Positions 56,576 to 64,000 of a DNA stretch of 64,000 nt are shown here, piece by piece (the stretch's first letter is position 1; every line of letters starts with the position of its first letter). The DNA comes from Candidatus Omnitrophota bacterium (lineage in GTDB: Bacteria; Hinthialibacterota; Hinthialibacteria; Hinthialibacterales; Hinthialibacteraceae): positions 1-64,000 of the forward strand of contig JABLXU010000007.1 of the NCBI GenBank assembly GCA_013177805.1, in the 5' to 3' direction. Made by a program: the position numbers and the translations under genes. The notes below the pieces were generated by a model. That model saw only the letters and a program-made list of their open reading frames with translations. It was not told the origin of the DNA and did no database searches.

Positions 56576-57790
56576 TTGCACCTGACCGATCCAACTCAAA
56601 TCTTCGAAGAGCGCCGTCATCTGGAACGCCTGGGGCTGCGGACCACGCAGTGGGCCGGAGGAGCGGGCCTGGCCCTCCTGGCGGGAACATTTTTGATGTG
56701 TTTGTTCCTGGAAGACGGGCGCAGCCGCTTTTTTCACTCCTACCTCACCAGCTATGCCTTCTATGTAAGCCTGTCACTGGGGGCTCTGTTTTTCGTGGCG
56801 TTGCATCACATCTCCCGCGCGGGGTGGAGCGTCGTGGTGCGGCGGCTGGCCGAGCTGATGGGCGCCAACACGCTCCTTCTCGCCGTACTCTTTCTGCCCA
56901 TCCTGGCCGGACTGGAGCCTCTCTATCCCTGGAGCCAAACCGGCGCGGCGCACGCCGATCCCCTGCTGGCCTGGAAAAGCCCCTATCTGAACGTCGTGTT
57001 TTTCCTGGCGCGCAGTTTGTTTTATTTCGCCGTCTGGACGGGCTTGTCTTACTATCTGCTCTCCCGTTCCTTGGAACAGGACACGTCCGGCCATGTGGAA
57101 TTAACCCTGCGCCTGGAACGGATAAGCGCCCCCGCCCTCCTGCTGCTCGGCATGACAGTCACCTTCGCCGCGTTCGATTGGCTTATGTCCTTGGACGCCC
57201 ACTGGTACAGCACGATTTTCGGCGTCTATTACTTCAGCGGCGGCATGCTGGGCTTCTTCGCTTTCCTGACCCTCGTGGTTTACGCGCTGCAACGCGCGGG
57301 CCGCTTGACCCGCGCCATCACCGTGGAACACTACCATGACCTGGGCAAATGGCTGTTGGCCTTCACCCTCTTTTGGGCGTACATCGCCTTTTCTCAATAC
57401 ATGCTGATGTGGTACGCCAACCTCCCCGAAGAAACCGGCTGGTTCCTGCGGCGGCAAAGCGGCGGCTGGGGCTGGGTGGGGCTGATCCTGATCTTCGGCC
57501 ATTTCATCATCCCCTTCTTCGGCCTGCTTTCCCGCTATCCGAAACGGCGGAAACCCCTCTTGGCCTTTTGGGCCGGTTGGATCCTGGTGATGCACTGGAT
57601 CGACCTCTATTGGCTGGTGATGCCCGAATTCAGCCCGGACAGCGTGCCGCTGAACGGGGTGGATTTCGGCTGCCTGGCGGGCTTGGGCGGCCTCTACCTC
57701 GCCAACCTGGCCCGGCTGGCGCGGGGCCGCTCGCTGGTGCCGGTGAAGGATCCGCGGCTGGGTGAATCCCTGACCTTCGAAAACGCGTGA
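56576..57790 (+). CDS. actF: Alternative complex III membrane subunit ActF
   Basis: 404 residues, about ten membrane helices. Matches ActF, the second NrfD-like membrane subunit: FFHSYLTSYAFYVSLSLGALFF, FAAFDWLMSLDAHWYSTIFGVYYF and FWAYIAFSQYMLMWYANLPEE are characteristic. It starts at TTG 56576, 10 bases after AAGGAGG (GGAGG 56561-56565). It completes the ActABCDEF set. Its last codons overlap a possible GTG start of the next small gene, whose better start is ATG 57799. Confidence 0.94.
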   Translation: MHLTDPTQIFEERRHLERLGLRTTQWAGGAGLALLAGTFLMCLFLEDGRSRFFHSYLTSYAFYVSLSLGALFFVALHHISRAGWSVVVRRLAELMGANTLLLAVLFLPILAGLEPLYPWSQTGAAHADPLLAWKSPYLNVVFFLARSLFYFAVWTGLSYYLLSRSLEQDTSGHVELTLRLERISAPALLLLGMTVTFAAFDWLMSLDAHWYSTIFGVYYFSGGMLGFFAFLTLVVYALQRAGRLTRAITVEHYHDLGKWLLAFTLFWAYIAFSQYMLMWYANLPEETGWFLRRQSGGWGWVGLILIFGHFIIPFFGLLSRYPKRRKPLLAFWAGWILVMHWIDLYWLVMPEFSPDSVPLNGVDFGCLAGLGGLYLANLARLARGRSLVPVKDPRLGESLTFENA

Positions 57791-57798
57791 GGTTTGCC

Positions 57799-58083
57799 AT
57801 GGCGCATCGAGATGACTTGAACACCTCCTTGATCACCTTGATCGGTTTTTTGTCGGCTATACTTCTGTTCGCGTTGATCGTCGGCCTGCAGATCGGATAC
57901 TACGCCTTCAAGGAACGCGAATTCGCCCGCAAGGTCGTCAACGAAAGGCCAGCGGAACTGACCCAGACCATCGCCAAACAGCAAGAACAACTCCACGCCT
58001 ACCGCTGGGTAAACGAGGCCAGCCGCGAGGTCGCGATTCCTATCGGCCGGGCCATGGAATTAGTGGTGAAGGAACACCAATGA
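57799..58083 (+). CDS. Small single-helix membrane protein between actF and SCO gene, unknown function
   Basis: 94 residues. One membrane helix (ITLIGFLSAILLFALIVGLQIGYYAF) is followed by a charged, mostly helical tail ending in IPIGRAMELVVKE. The position between actF and the SCO gene suggests a small accessory subunit of alternative complex III or an assembly factor; I do not recognise a named family. ATG 57799 has TGAGG 6 nt upstream, preferable to GTG 57787 that overlaps the actF stop. Confidence 0.7.
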   Translation: MAHRDDLNTSLITLIGFLSAILLFALIVGLQIGYYAFKEREFARKVVNERPAELTQTIAKQQEQLHAYRWVNEASREVAIPIGRAMELVVKEHQ

Positions 58084-58129
58084 GGACCGGTGCCAATCCG
58101 CCGGCATCCTCTCGGACAAGGGAGACGGT

Positions 58130-58999
58130 ATGATGCGGTACAAAGCATATCGGCATGGAGTTATCGTTTGCTGGACATGTTGCGTCCTCTGGGGCGGATT
58201 GCCCCGGAACGCGCCCGCCCAGCTGAACCAGGAGCCTCAGGAACTGGAAGGAGTTGAAGTCATCGAACACCTGGACACCTTGCTTCCCCTGGATCTGGCC
58301 TTCCTCGACGAAGAAGGGAAGGAAGTCCGGCTGGCCGATTATTTCACCGGCCGCCAGCCCGTGATCCTCAACCTGGGCTATTACCGCTGCCCCATGCTGT
58401 GCGGCTTGATCTTGAACGGCTTGTTGGACGGTCTCAAGGATATCCCCCTCACCGCCGGCAAGGATTTTCAAATCGTCACGCTGAGCATCGACCCCTTGGA
58501 AACTCCCAACCTGGCCAAATTCAAGAAACAAAACGTCCTCAAGGAATACGGCCGCGCCGAAGGACCGCAAGGGTGGCATTTCCTGACCGGGAAAAACGAG
58601 AATATCCTGAAATTGACCCAGACGGCCGGCTTCGGCTTCAAGTGGATCGAAAAACGCAAAGAGTTCGCCCATCCCGCGGCCCTCATCCTCTGCACGCCGG
58701 ACGGCCGCGTCTCCCGCTACCTGTACGGCATTCAGTTCGATCCCCAAACCCTGCGGCTCTCCCTGGTGGAAGCGTCGGAGGGAAAAATCGGCAGCACGTT
58801 TGACCATTTTCTGCTGACTTGCTTTCATTACGATCCCAGCCTCAGCCGCTACGCCCCGGTGGCCATGAACATCATGCGCCTCGGCGGAGGCCTGACGGTG
58901 GCGGCGTTGGGAATTTTTCTCGGAATCTATTGGAGCCGCGAATACCGGAAACACCGGCGGCGGGCCATGAACGAAGCGCAACCGGATCTTCATCCGTGA
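58130..58999 (+). CDS. SCO1/SenC-family copper chaperone for the CuA site
   Basis: 289 residues. A signal-like N-terminus, then a thioredoxin fold with the copper ligands C87 and C91 in RCPMLC and H181 in KEFAHPAAL, the SCO triad. A C-terminal membrane helix (LGGGLTVAALGIFLGIYW) anchors it. It is needed to load copper into the CuA centre of subunit II, encoded immediately downstream. AGGGAG lies upstream of the ATG. Confidence 0.93.
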   Translation: MMRYKAYRHGVIVCWTCCVLWGGLPRNAPAQLNQEPQELEGVEVIEHLDTLLPLDLAFLDEEGKEVRLADYFTGRQPVILNLGYYRCPMLCGLILNGLLDGLKDIPLTAGKDFQIVTLSIDPLETPNLAKFKKQNVLKEYGRAEGPQGWHFLTGKNENILKLTQTAGFGFKWIEKRKEFAHPAALILCTPDGRVSRYLYGIQFDPQTLRLSLVEASEGKIGSTFDHFLLTCFHYDPSLSRYAPVAMNIMRLGGGLTVAALGIFLGIYWSREYRKHRRRAMNEAQPDLHP

Positions 59000-59032
59000 T
59001 CCGGACATCACGCATTCACGCAGGATAAAAAC

Positions 59033-59986
59033 ATGATTTGGGCGCAATCGGCTGGTTCTTTTTGGATGCCCCCTCAGGCCTCCACCACGGCGCAAGAGGT
59101 GGATTGGGTCTTTTACCTGATTTATTGGATCGCGCTCTTCTTCTTCCTCTTGATCGTGGGGATCATGACCGTCTTCGTGATCCAATTCCGGAAGCGCGAA
59201 GGGTGGACGGAGGAAGAATCCCATGAATCGCACACCGCCTTGGAAATCACGTGGACCGTGATCCCCATCCTGATCGTGCTGGTGATCTTCTTCTTCGGCT
59301 TCCGGACCTACATGGACATCCATCTCGCACCGGCCAATACCTTGGACATCTGGGTCACAGGGCAAAAATGGCAATGGTTCTTCAAGTATCCCAACGGGCA
59401 CATCGACGAGAATCTGCACATCCCCGTGGACACTCCGGTCAAATTGATCCTCTCGTCGGAAGACGTCACCCACAGCCTCTTCATCCCCGCGTTCCGCCTG
59501 AAAATGGACGCCGTGCCAGGCCGGCTGACCACCGCGTGGACCAAAGCCATCCAAACCGGCACGTTTCCCGTCTATTGCGCCGAGTATTGCGGCACCGGGC
59601 ATTCCGACATGTTCGCCGAGGTGACCGTCCACGAACCGGGCGGTTACGAGACCTGGCTGGAAGAAGCCTCGAACCTGTTGAAACAGATGACCCCGGTGGA
59701 GGCGGGCGCGGTTCTGTACAAGCGCAAGGGCTGCGCGCAATGCCACACCCTCGACGGCTCGGCCGACGACGGCCCCACGTTCCTTGGGCTATTCGGCCAT
59801 TCCGTGAAATTGGCCGATGGCTCGACGGTCACCGTCAACGAGGATTACATCCGGCGCTCCATCCTGGAACCCGGAGCCCAGATCGTCGCGGGCTTCGACA
59901 ACATCATGCCCACGTACCAAGGCAAACTGAAAGAGGATGAGATCGCCGCGATCATCGAATACCTCAAAACCTTGACAAAACCTTAA
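59033..59986 (+). CDS. ctaC: caa3-type cytochrome c oxidase subunit II with fused cytochrome c
   Basis: 317 residues. Two membrane helices (~25-50 and ~72-91), then the cupredoxin domain with CuA ligands H147, C182, E184 (backbone), C186, H190 and M193 (in VTHSLF and YCAEYCGTGHSDM). A cytochrome c domain is fused at the C-terminus: CAQCH (C234, C237, H238) and M292 in IMPTYQG. The fusion defines caa3-type oxidases, which accept electrons directly or from a complex III. Next to the ACIII genes it implies a direct ACIII-caa3 supercomplex. Confidence 0.96.
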   Translation: MIWAQSAGSFWMPPQASTTAQEVDWVFYLIYWIALFFFLLIVGIMTVFVIQFRKREGWTEEESHESHTALEITWTVIPILIVLVIFFFGFRTYMDIHLAPANTLDIWVTGQKWQWFFKYPNGHIDENLHIPVDTPVKLILSSEDVTHSLFIPAFRLKMDAVPGRLTTAWTKAIQTGTFPVYCAEYCGTGHSDMFAEVTVHEPGGYETWLEEASNLLKQMTPVEAGAVLYKRKGCAQCHTLDGSADDGPTFLGLFGHSVKLADGSTVTVNEDYIRRSILEPGAQIVAGFDNIMPTYQGKLKEDEIAAIIEYLKTLTKP

Positions 59987-60039
59987 AGGAGAAACCCGGA
60001 AGCGGCTCCTGGCCGCCATCCGGATGAAGGACACCAATC

Positions 60040-61743
60040 ATGGCATACACGGCCTCGATACCGGCAACGCCACCGCGCGCGTGGGATGACGCGCGCCGGG
60101 ACGCCGACAATTACCTGACCCACAGCCGGGGATTCCTCTCCTGGGCGTTGACGCTCGATCACAAGCGCATCGGCCTTCTGTACTTGATTTCGATCCTCAC
60201 CTCGTTCTTCTTGGGCGGGATGCTGGCTTTGCTCATCCGCACCGAACTCCTGACTCCCTCCAAAACGATCGTCGACGCCGACACCTACAACCAGCTCTTC
60301 ACCCTGCACGGGACAATCATGATCTTCCTCTTCATCATCCCCGGCATCCCCGCCGCCCTGGGCAACTTCGTGCTCCCCCTCATGCTGGGGGCCAAGGATG
60401 TCGCTTTCCCCCGCTTGAACCTCACCAGTTATTACTTCTACGCCGTGGGGGCCCTCCTGGCGATCGGCTCCATCGTCTTCGGCGGCGTGGACACGGGCTG
60501 GACCTTCTACACCCCCTACAGCACCACCACCAGCCACAGCGGCGTGTACTGGCTGACTTTCGGGGCGTTCATCCTCGGGTTCAGTTCCATCTTCACCGGC
60601 CTGAATTTCCTGGTGACCATCCACAAACTGCGCCCCGAGGGCATGACCTGGTTCCGCCTCCCGCTGTTTCTGTGGGCGTTGTACGGCACCAGCGTGATCC
60701 AAATCTTGGCCACGCCGGTCCTGGGCATCACCCTGCTGCTGCTGATCGTCGAGCGCGGCCTGGGCATCGGCATCTTCGATCCCAACCTGGGCGGCGACCC
60801 GGTGCTCTATCAGCATTTCTTCTGGTTCTATTCGCATCCCGCGGTGTACATCATGATCCTGCCGGCGATGGGCATCATGAGCGAACTGATCTCGGTCTTC
60901 AGCCGCAAACACATCTTCGGGTACAAGTTCATCGCGATGAGCAGCATTGCCATCGCCATCCTCAGCTTCCTGGTCTGGGGTCACCACATGTTCACCAGCG
61001 GTCAATCCCCCCTGGCCAACATGATCTTCAGTTTTCTGACTTTCAGCGTCGCGATCCCCTCGGCCGTCAAAGTCTTCAACTGGCTGGCCACCATGTATAA
61101 GGGATCGATCCATCTCGACACGCCCATGCTTTACGCCTTATCGTTCTTGTTCCTGTTCGGGATCGGCGGCCTGACCGGCTTGTTCCTGGGCGCGCTGGCG
61201 GTGGATATCCACTTGCACGATACGTATTTCATCGTCGCCCATTTCCATTACGTCATGTTCGGAGGCACGGTGATCGCCTTCCTGGGCGGGCTGCATTACT
61301 GGTGGCCCAAGATGTTCGGGCGGATGTACAGCGAATTCTGGGGACGGATCGCCGCCCTGCTGGTCTTCGTGGGATTCAACATGACGTTCTTTGCGCAGTT
61401 CGTCATGGGAGCCCAGGGCATGCCGCGCCGCTACTATAACTACGACCAGGTCTTTACCTTCTGGCACGTGCTCTCCTCGGTGGGCTCCTACATCATGGCG
61501 GTGGGCTTTTTCCTGATCGCCGGGTACTTGCTGCATTCCCTGTTCCGGGGCGCGAAGGCTCCGGACAATCCCTGGGGCGCGGCCACCTTGGAATGGACCT
61601 GCGCGTCGCCGGCCCCGTACTACAACTTCAAAACCACGCCCTCGGCGGGCGATCCCTACGATTTTTCCAACCTGGTCTACGACCGCTCGATCGCGGGCTA
61701 TGTCCCCAAATCCCTTCCCCAACCCGCGGAAGCCAAATCATGA
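60040..61743 (+). CDS. ctaD: caa3-type cytochrome c oxidase subunit I
   Basis: 567 residues, twelve or so membrane helices. Haem a ligands H90 (TLHGTIM) and H403, haem a3 ligand H401 (HFHYVMFGG), CuB ligands H266, H315 and H316 (SHPAVY and WGHHMF), and the cross-linked Tyr Y270. The segment before CuB reads YSHPAVY, not GHPEVY; the missing Glu and the YS pair are features of A2-type oxidases. It reduces O2 to water and pumps protons. Its stop overlaps an ATG of the subunit III gene. Confidence 0.97.
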   Translation: MAYTASIPATPPRAWDDARRDADNYLTHSRGFLSWALTLDHKRIGLLYLISILTSFFLGGMLALLIRTELLTPSKTIVDADTYNQLFTLHGTIMIFLFIIPGIPAALGNFVLPLMLGAKDVAFPRLNLTSYYFYAVGALLAIGSIVFGGVDTGWTFYTPYSTTTSHSGVYWLTFGAFILGFSSIFTGLNFLVTIHKLRPEGMTWFRLPLFLWALYGTSVIQILATPVLGITLLLLIVERGLGIGIFDPNLGGDPVLYQHFFWFYSHPAVYIMILPAMGIMSELISVFSRKHIFGYKFIAMSSIAIAILSFLVWGHHMFTSGQSPLANMIFSFLTFSVAIPSAVKVFNWLATMYKGSIHLDTPMLYALSFLFLFGIGGLTGLFLGALAVDIHLHDTYFIVAHFHYVMFGGTVIAFLGGLHYWWPKMFGRMYSEFWGRIAALLVFVGFNMTFFAQFVMGAQGMPRRYYNYDQVFTFWHVLSSVGSYIMAVGFFLIAGYLLHSLFRGAKAPDNPWGAATLEWTCASPAPYYNFKTTPSAGDPYDFSNLVYDRSIAGYVPKSLPQPAEAKS

Positions 61744-61781
61744 CCGCCCCGGCGCGGCGGGAGATGGAAAGAGGAAACACG

Positions 61782-62666
61782 ATGACCCCAATCACGGAGC
61801 ATGAAGCCGGAACGGCCGCGGCGGTGGAGGAACATCCCCACGGGCATCCTCCCTACCTCCAACACCACTTCGACACCCCCCAGCAGCAATTCGAATCCGG
61901 CAAACTGGGCATGTGGATTTTTTTAGCCACGGAAGTCCTGTTCTTCGGCGGACTCTTTGTCGCGTACGCCGTGTACCGGAACCATCACCCCGAAATCTTC
62001 CTGTACGCCCACCAATACCTCGACAAAACCTTGGGCGGCATCAACACCGTGGTCCTGATTTGTAGCAGCTTCACCATGGCCTGGGCAGTGCGCTGCGCGC
62101 AGTTGGGCAACCAACGGGGATTGATCGCCCTGCTCTCGCTGACCCTCCTCTGCGCTTTCGGCTTCCTGGGCATCAAGTACGTCGAATACGAACAGAAATG
62201 GAAACACGGCCTCCTGATGGGGTATTACTACAATCCCCAGGAGCATGAGGCACCGCACGCGGAATCCGCGCCCCCGGCTCATTCAGAACCGGAGACACCC
62301 CCCCCCGCGTTCCAACCCGCCTCCCCGGATCCCGGCCAGGACGCCTCGGTTGAGGAACGCTCCACGATTCCCCCGGCGGCGGTGGGCCCCTCCGGCCTGG
62401 CTTCGGAAAACGCAACCGGCGGGCATGCGAACAATCGCAAGCCCGCTAACGTCCATATTTTTTTCGGTATCTATTTCGCGATGACCGGCCTGCACGGAAT
62501 TCACGTCCTGGGCGGCATCGCCGTCATCGCCTGGCTGCTGTACCGGTCGGTCCAGGGGCACTTCAACGCGGATTACTTCACCCCGGTCGATCTCGTGGGG
62601 CTATACTGGCACCTCGTGGACCTGATTTGGATTTACTTGTTTCCTCTGCTGTATTTGATCCATTAG
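61782..62666 (+). CDS. ctaE: Cytochrome c oxidase subunit III with proline-rich insertion
   Basis: 294 residues from ATG 61782, which has AGAGGAAA 7-8 bases upstream; ATG 61740 (overlapping the subunit I stop) would add 14 residues. Helices begin at GKLGMWIFLATEVLFFGG. Between the helix ending near residue 145 and the helix starting at NVHIFFGIYFAMTGLHGIH (~223) lies an unusual ~70-residue Pro/Ala/Ser/Glu-rich insertion. Conserved final blocks are YWHLVDLIW. It supports subunit I. A second subunit III gene is at the end of the series. Confidence 0.9.
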   Translation: MTPITEHEAGTAAAVEEHPHGHPPYLQHHFDTPQQQFESGKLGMWIFLATEVLFFGGLFVAYAVYRNHHPEIFLYAHQYLDKTLGGINTVVLICSSFTMAWAVRCAQLGNQRGLIALLSLTLLCAFGFLGIKYVEYEQKWKHGLLMGYYYNPQEHEAPHAESAPPAHSEPETPPPAFQPASPDPGQDASVEERSTIPPAAVGPSGLASENATGGHANNRKPANVHIFFGIYFAMTGLHGIHVLGGIAVIAWLLYRSVQGHFNADYFTPVDLVGLYWHLVDLIWIYLFPLLYLIH

Positions 62667-62789
62667 GTCCTGTTGCGTTTTCGGAAAGAATGATTGACGA
62701 CGAGTCGATAGGATCGTTTTAGAGTCAATAGCACGGTATGCGCATAATCCAAGGCGTATGTTCGGGAACGGGCGGGCTCCAAATTACGA

Positions 62790-62825
62790 ATCCCCTCTCC
62801 CTTTGGGAGAAATCTAGGGTGAGCG
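62790..62825. repeat. Dispersed GC-rich hairpin repeat within the respiratory operon
   Basis: CCCCTCTCCCTTTGGGAGA then AATCTAGGGTGAG between the subunit III and IV genes. It belongs to the family of intergenic palindromes seen at 33612, 39394, 40386, 41769 and 45809. Confidence 0.6.
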
Positions 62826-62889
62826 AAAACTCTTACCCGGCGCGCCTCGGATGGGAAAAACTGAAATACCACGAAAGGAATCACTGGTC

Positions 62890-63267
62890 ATGACTAATCC
62901 CGTCCCGGCTGCAGCCCATCCGCAGGGAGAGCATCCCCAGGCATCCGGACAGGTGGGCCATATCGTCTCGTTCTGGATCCTGGCGGCCGTCTGGATCGGG
63001 CTGATGATCCTCACCTACCTCACGGTCAGCGCCACCTATATCGATCTGGGAGGGATGAACCTGGTGATCGCGATGGCTATCGCCACCCTCAAAGCCTCCC
63101 TGGTCGTTCTGTTTTTCATGCACATGTACTGGGACAAACCTTTCCACGCCATTGTCTTCATCACCGCGCTGCTGTTTGTCGCCCTCTTCGTGGTGTTTGT
63201 ATTGATCGACACTACCGAATACTATCCGGATCTGATCCCCGGCTACGCCCCCCTCATGAACCGATGA
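62890..63267 (+). CDS. ctaF: Cytochrome c oxidase subunit IV (prokaryotic COX4)
   Basis: 125 residues. Three membrane helices after a soluble His/Gln/Pro-containing N-terminus: GHIVSFWILAAVWIGLMILT, LVIAMAIATLKASLVVLFFM and HAIVFITALLFVALFVVFVL. This is the bacterial subunit IV pattern (MAIATLKASLVVLFFMHM). ATG 62890 preferred; 62851 would add 13 polar residues. It overlaps the next gene by 4 nt (ATGA). Confidence 0.9.
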   Translation: MTNPVPAAAHPQGEHPQASGQVGHIVSFWILAAVWIGLMILTYLTVSATYIDLGGMNLVIAMAIATLKASLVVLFFMHMYWDKPFHAIVFITALLFVALFVVFVLIDTTEYYPDLIPGYAPLMNR

Positions 63268-63884
63268 ACGCGCAACCGCTTGACTCCAACCATTCCTCCA
63301 AAACCCCCGGCCGGACGAACGAACATTGGGAATCCGTTCCCGGCGCGGGACGCCTCGGCATGTTCTTCTTCATCGCGTCCCTCTCGATGCTCTTTGCCGC
63401 GAGCCTCATCGGGTACTTGGCCGTCCGCCTGCCCCAGGAAAACTGGCCCCCCGAAGACATGCCCCGCCTGCCCGCCGGCCTCTGGTTCAGCACGGCGGTT
63501 ATTCTGCTCAGCAGTGCCGCGATTCAACTGGCCCTGCGCCGCATCCGCGCCGGCGACACCGCGGGTTTGCGAAAATGGCTGTGGATCACCAACGGGCTGG
63601 GCTATGTGTTCTTGATCAGCCAGACGGTGAACTGGACCCAGCTGATCCTCCTTCGCGTCACCGCCTCCGTGAACCTCTACGCCTTCACCTTCTTCATGCT
63701 GACCGGCCTGCACGCCCTGCACGTGCTCGGCGGCTTGATCGAACTGGGGATCGTCACCCGCAAGGCGTATCGCGGAATCTACACCGCCGCCTACCATCCA
63801 GGCGTGGAATACAGCGCCATCTACTGGCACTTTCTGGACGTGGTTTGGATTATTATGTTTGCGCTGCTGGTCATCGCCGGATAG
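63264..63884 (+). CDS. Second heme-copper oxidase subunit III-like protein
   Basis: 206 residues, five predicted membrane helices. The family ends in AFTFFMLTGLHALHVLGG and YSAIYWHFLDVVWIIMFALL, typical of subunit III. It overlaps the subunit IV gene by 4 nt (ATGA). Its length is close to bacterial CtaE and it lacks the insertion of the first subunit III. Two subunit III-like proteins in one operon are known in caa3 systems. Confidence 0.9.
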   Translation: MNAQPLDSNHSSKTPGRTNEHWESVPGAGRLGMFFFIASLSMLFAASLIGYLAVRLPQENWPPEDMPRLPAGLWFSTAVILLSSAAIQLALRRIRAGDTAGLRKWLWITNGLGYVFLISQTVNWTQLILLRVTASVNLYAFTFFMLTGLHALHVLGGLIELGIVTRKAYRGIYTAAYHPGVEYSAIYWHFLDVVWIIMFALLVIAG

Positions 63885-63899
63885 TCCTTGGTGTCGAGC

Positions 63900-64000
63900 C
63901 TACCGCGCCAGTTCCGTGTCTGGCTGCAAGGCATACCAGGCAAACCAAAACGCGTAAATCACTTCCACGGATTTTGAGGAATCATTGGACGCGGCAATGA
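63900..64000 (-). CDS. 3' end of an opposite-strand gene, DUF3179-like
   Basis: Reading the minus strand from the window edge gives an open frame to a TAG at 63900-63902. Its last residues FWFAWYALQPDTEL resemble the C-terminal signature (FWFAWxAFxPDTELY) of DUF3179 exported proteins, often next to respiratory genes. Only ~33 codons are in the window, so this is tentative. It converges with the respiratory operon. Confidence 0.45.
   Translation of the reverse strand, partial: IAASNDSSKSVEVIYAFWFAWYALQPDTELAR

Noticed and set aside
58040..59746. 568-residue minus-strand frame opposite SCO and subunit II genes
   Set aside because: Antisense shadow; both plus-strand genes have intact metal-binding motifs.

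Overview
The window is a GC-rich bacterial chromosome segment, with an AT-richer first ~1.9 kb. It has no phage, plasmid, IS or CRISPR signatures. It probably comes from an uncultured, heterotrophic, aerobically respiring Gram-negative bacterium. Three type IV-pilin-like pseudopilins share an almost identical FTLIELLIVVAIIGILAA segment, there are many Tat-exported sugar-type enzymes, and there is an alternative complex III/caa3 oxidase locus. This combination recalls Hydrogenedentota/Sumerlaeota/Planctomycetes-like lineages. That placement is an inference from gene content and not a phylogenetic result.

Layout. 1-3.8 kb: a broken metzincin protease, two exported proteins of unknown function and a Tat-exported TIM-barrel epimerase-like protein. 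3.9-9 kb: tRNA-Ala, a polyprenyl-phosphate sugar transferase and a YfhO-like membrane protein. 9-15 kb: an M20 peptidase, an unknown membrane-anchored protein, priA and pseudopilin 1. 15.5-22.3 kb: an orphan NtrC-type regulator overlapping a sialidase-like gene, tRNA-Phe with recognisable promoter and terminator, pseudopilin 2, an FG-GAP protein and a DUF4832-type protein. 22.7-29.5 kb: a trans-sulfuration PLP enzyme, a PflA-like radical SAM enzyme, a lectin-fold secreted protein, a two-domain acetyl-xylan-esterase-like hydrolase and a trpB2. 29.6-32 kb: a multihaem cytochrome c plus small membrane protein pair. 32.1-38.3 kb: a Tat-exported Gfo/Idh/MocA oxidoreductase and four tandem paralogues of an uncharacterised family, separated by a 168-bp hairpin-rich tandem repeat. 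38.9-41.6 kb: a lipoprotein, uppS and a regulator/membrane-protein pair. 42-45.7 kb: a ribose-type ABC transporter whose binding protein is circularly permuted. 45.9-49.8 kb: xerC, pseudopilin 3 and a family-11 rhamnogalacturonan lyase. 50.1-63.9 kb: actABCDEF, a small membrane protein, SCO, and caa3 oxidase subunits II, I, III, IV and a second III. The last 100 bases hold the end of an opposite-strand gene.

How it fits together. Many products are exported and act on carbohydrates: the PL11 lyase, sialidase-like protein, esterase-like protein, DUF4832 protein, FG-GAP protein, Gfo/Idh/MocA enzyme and the paralogue array. An ABC sugar importer sits among them. This suggests scavenging of plant or microbial polysaccharides. 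Electrons would pass from quinol through ACIII to the caa3 oxidase.

The most unusual items are the circularly permuted sugar-binding protein (41993-43045), the four-gene paralogue array (34205-38312) with one member lacking its Tat signal, the cytochrome pair (29612-31987), the shared C-terminal signature of the three pseudopilins, and a dispersed family of intergenic hairpin repeats.
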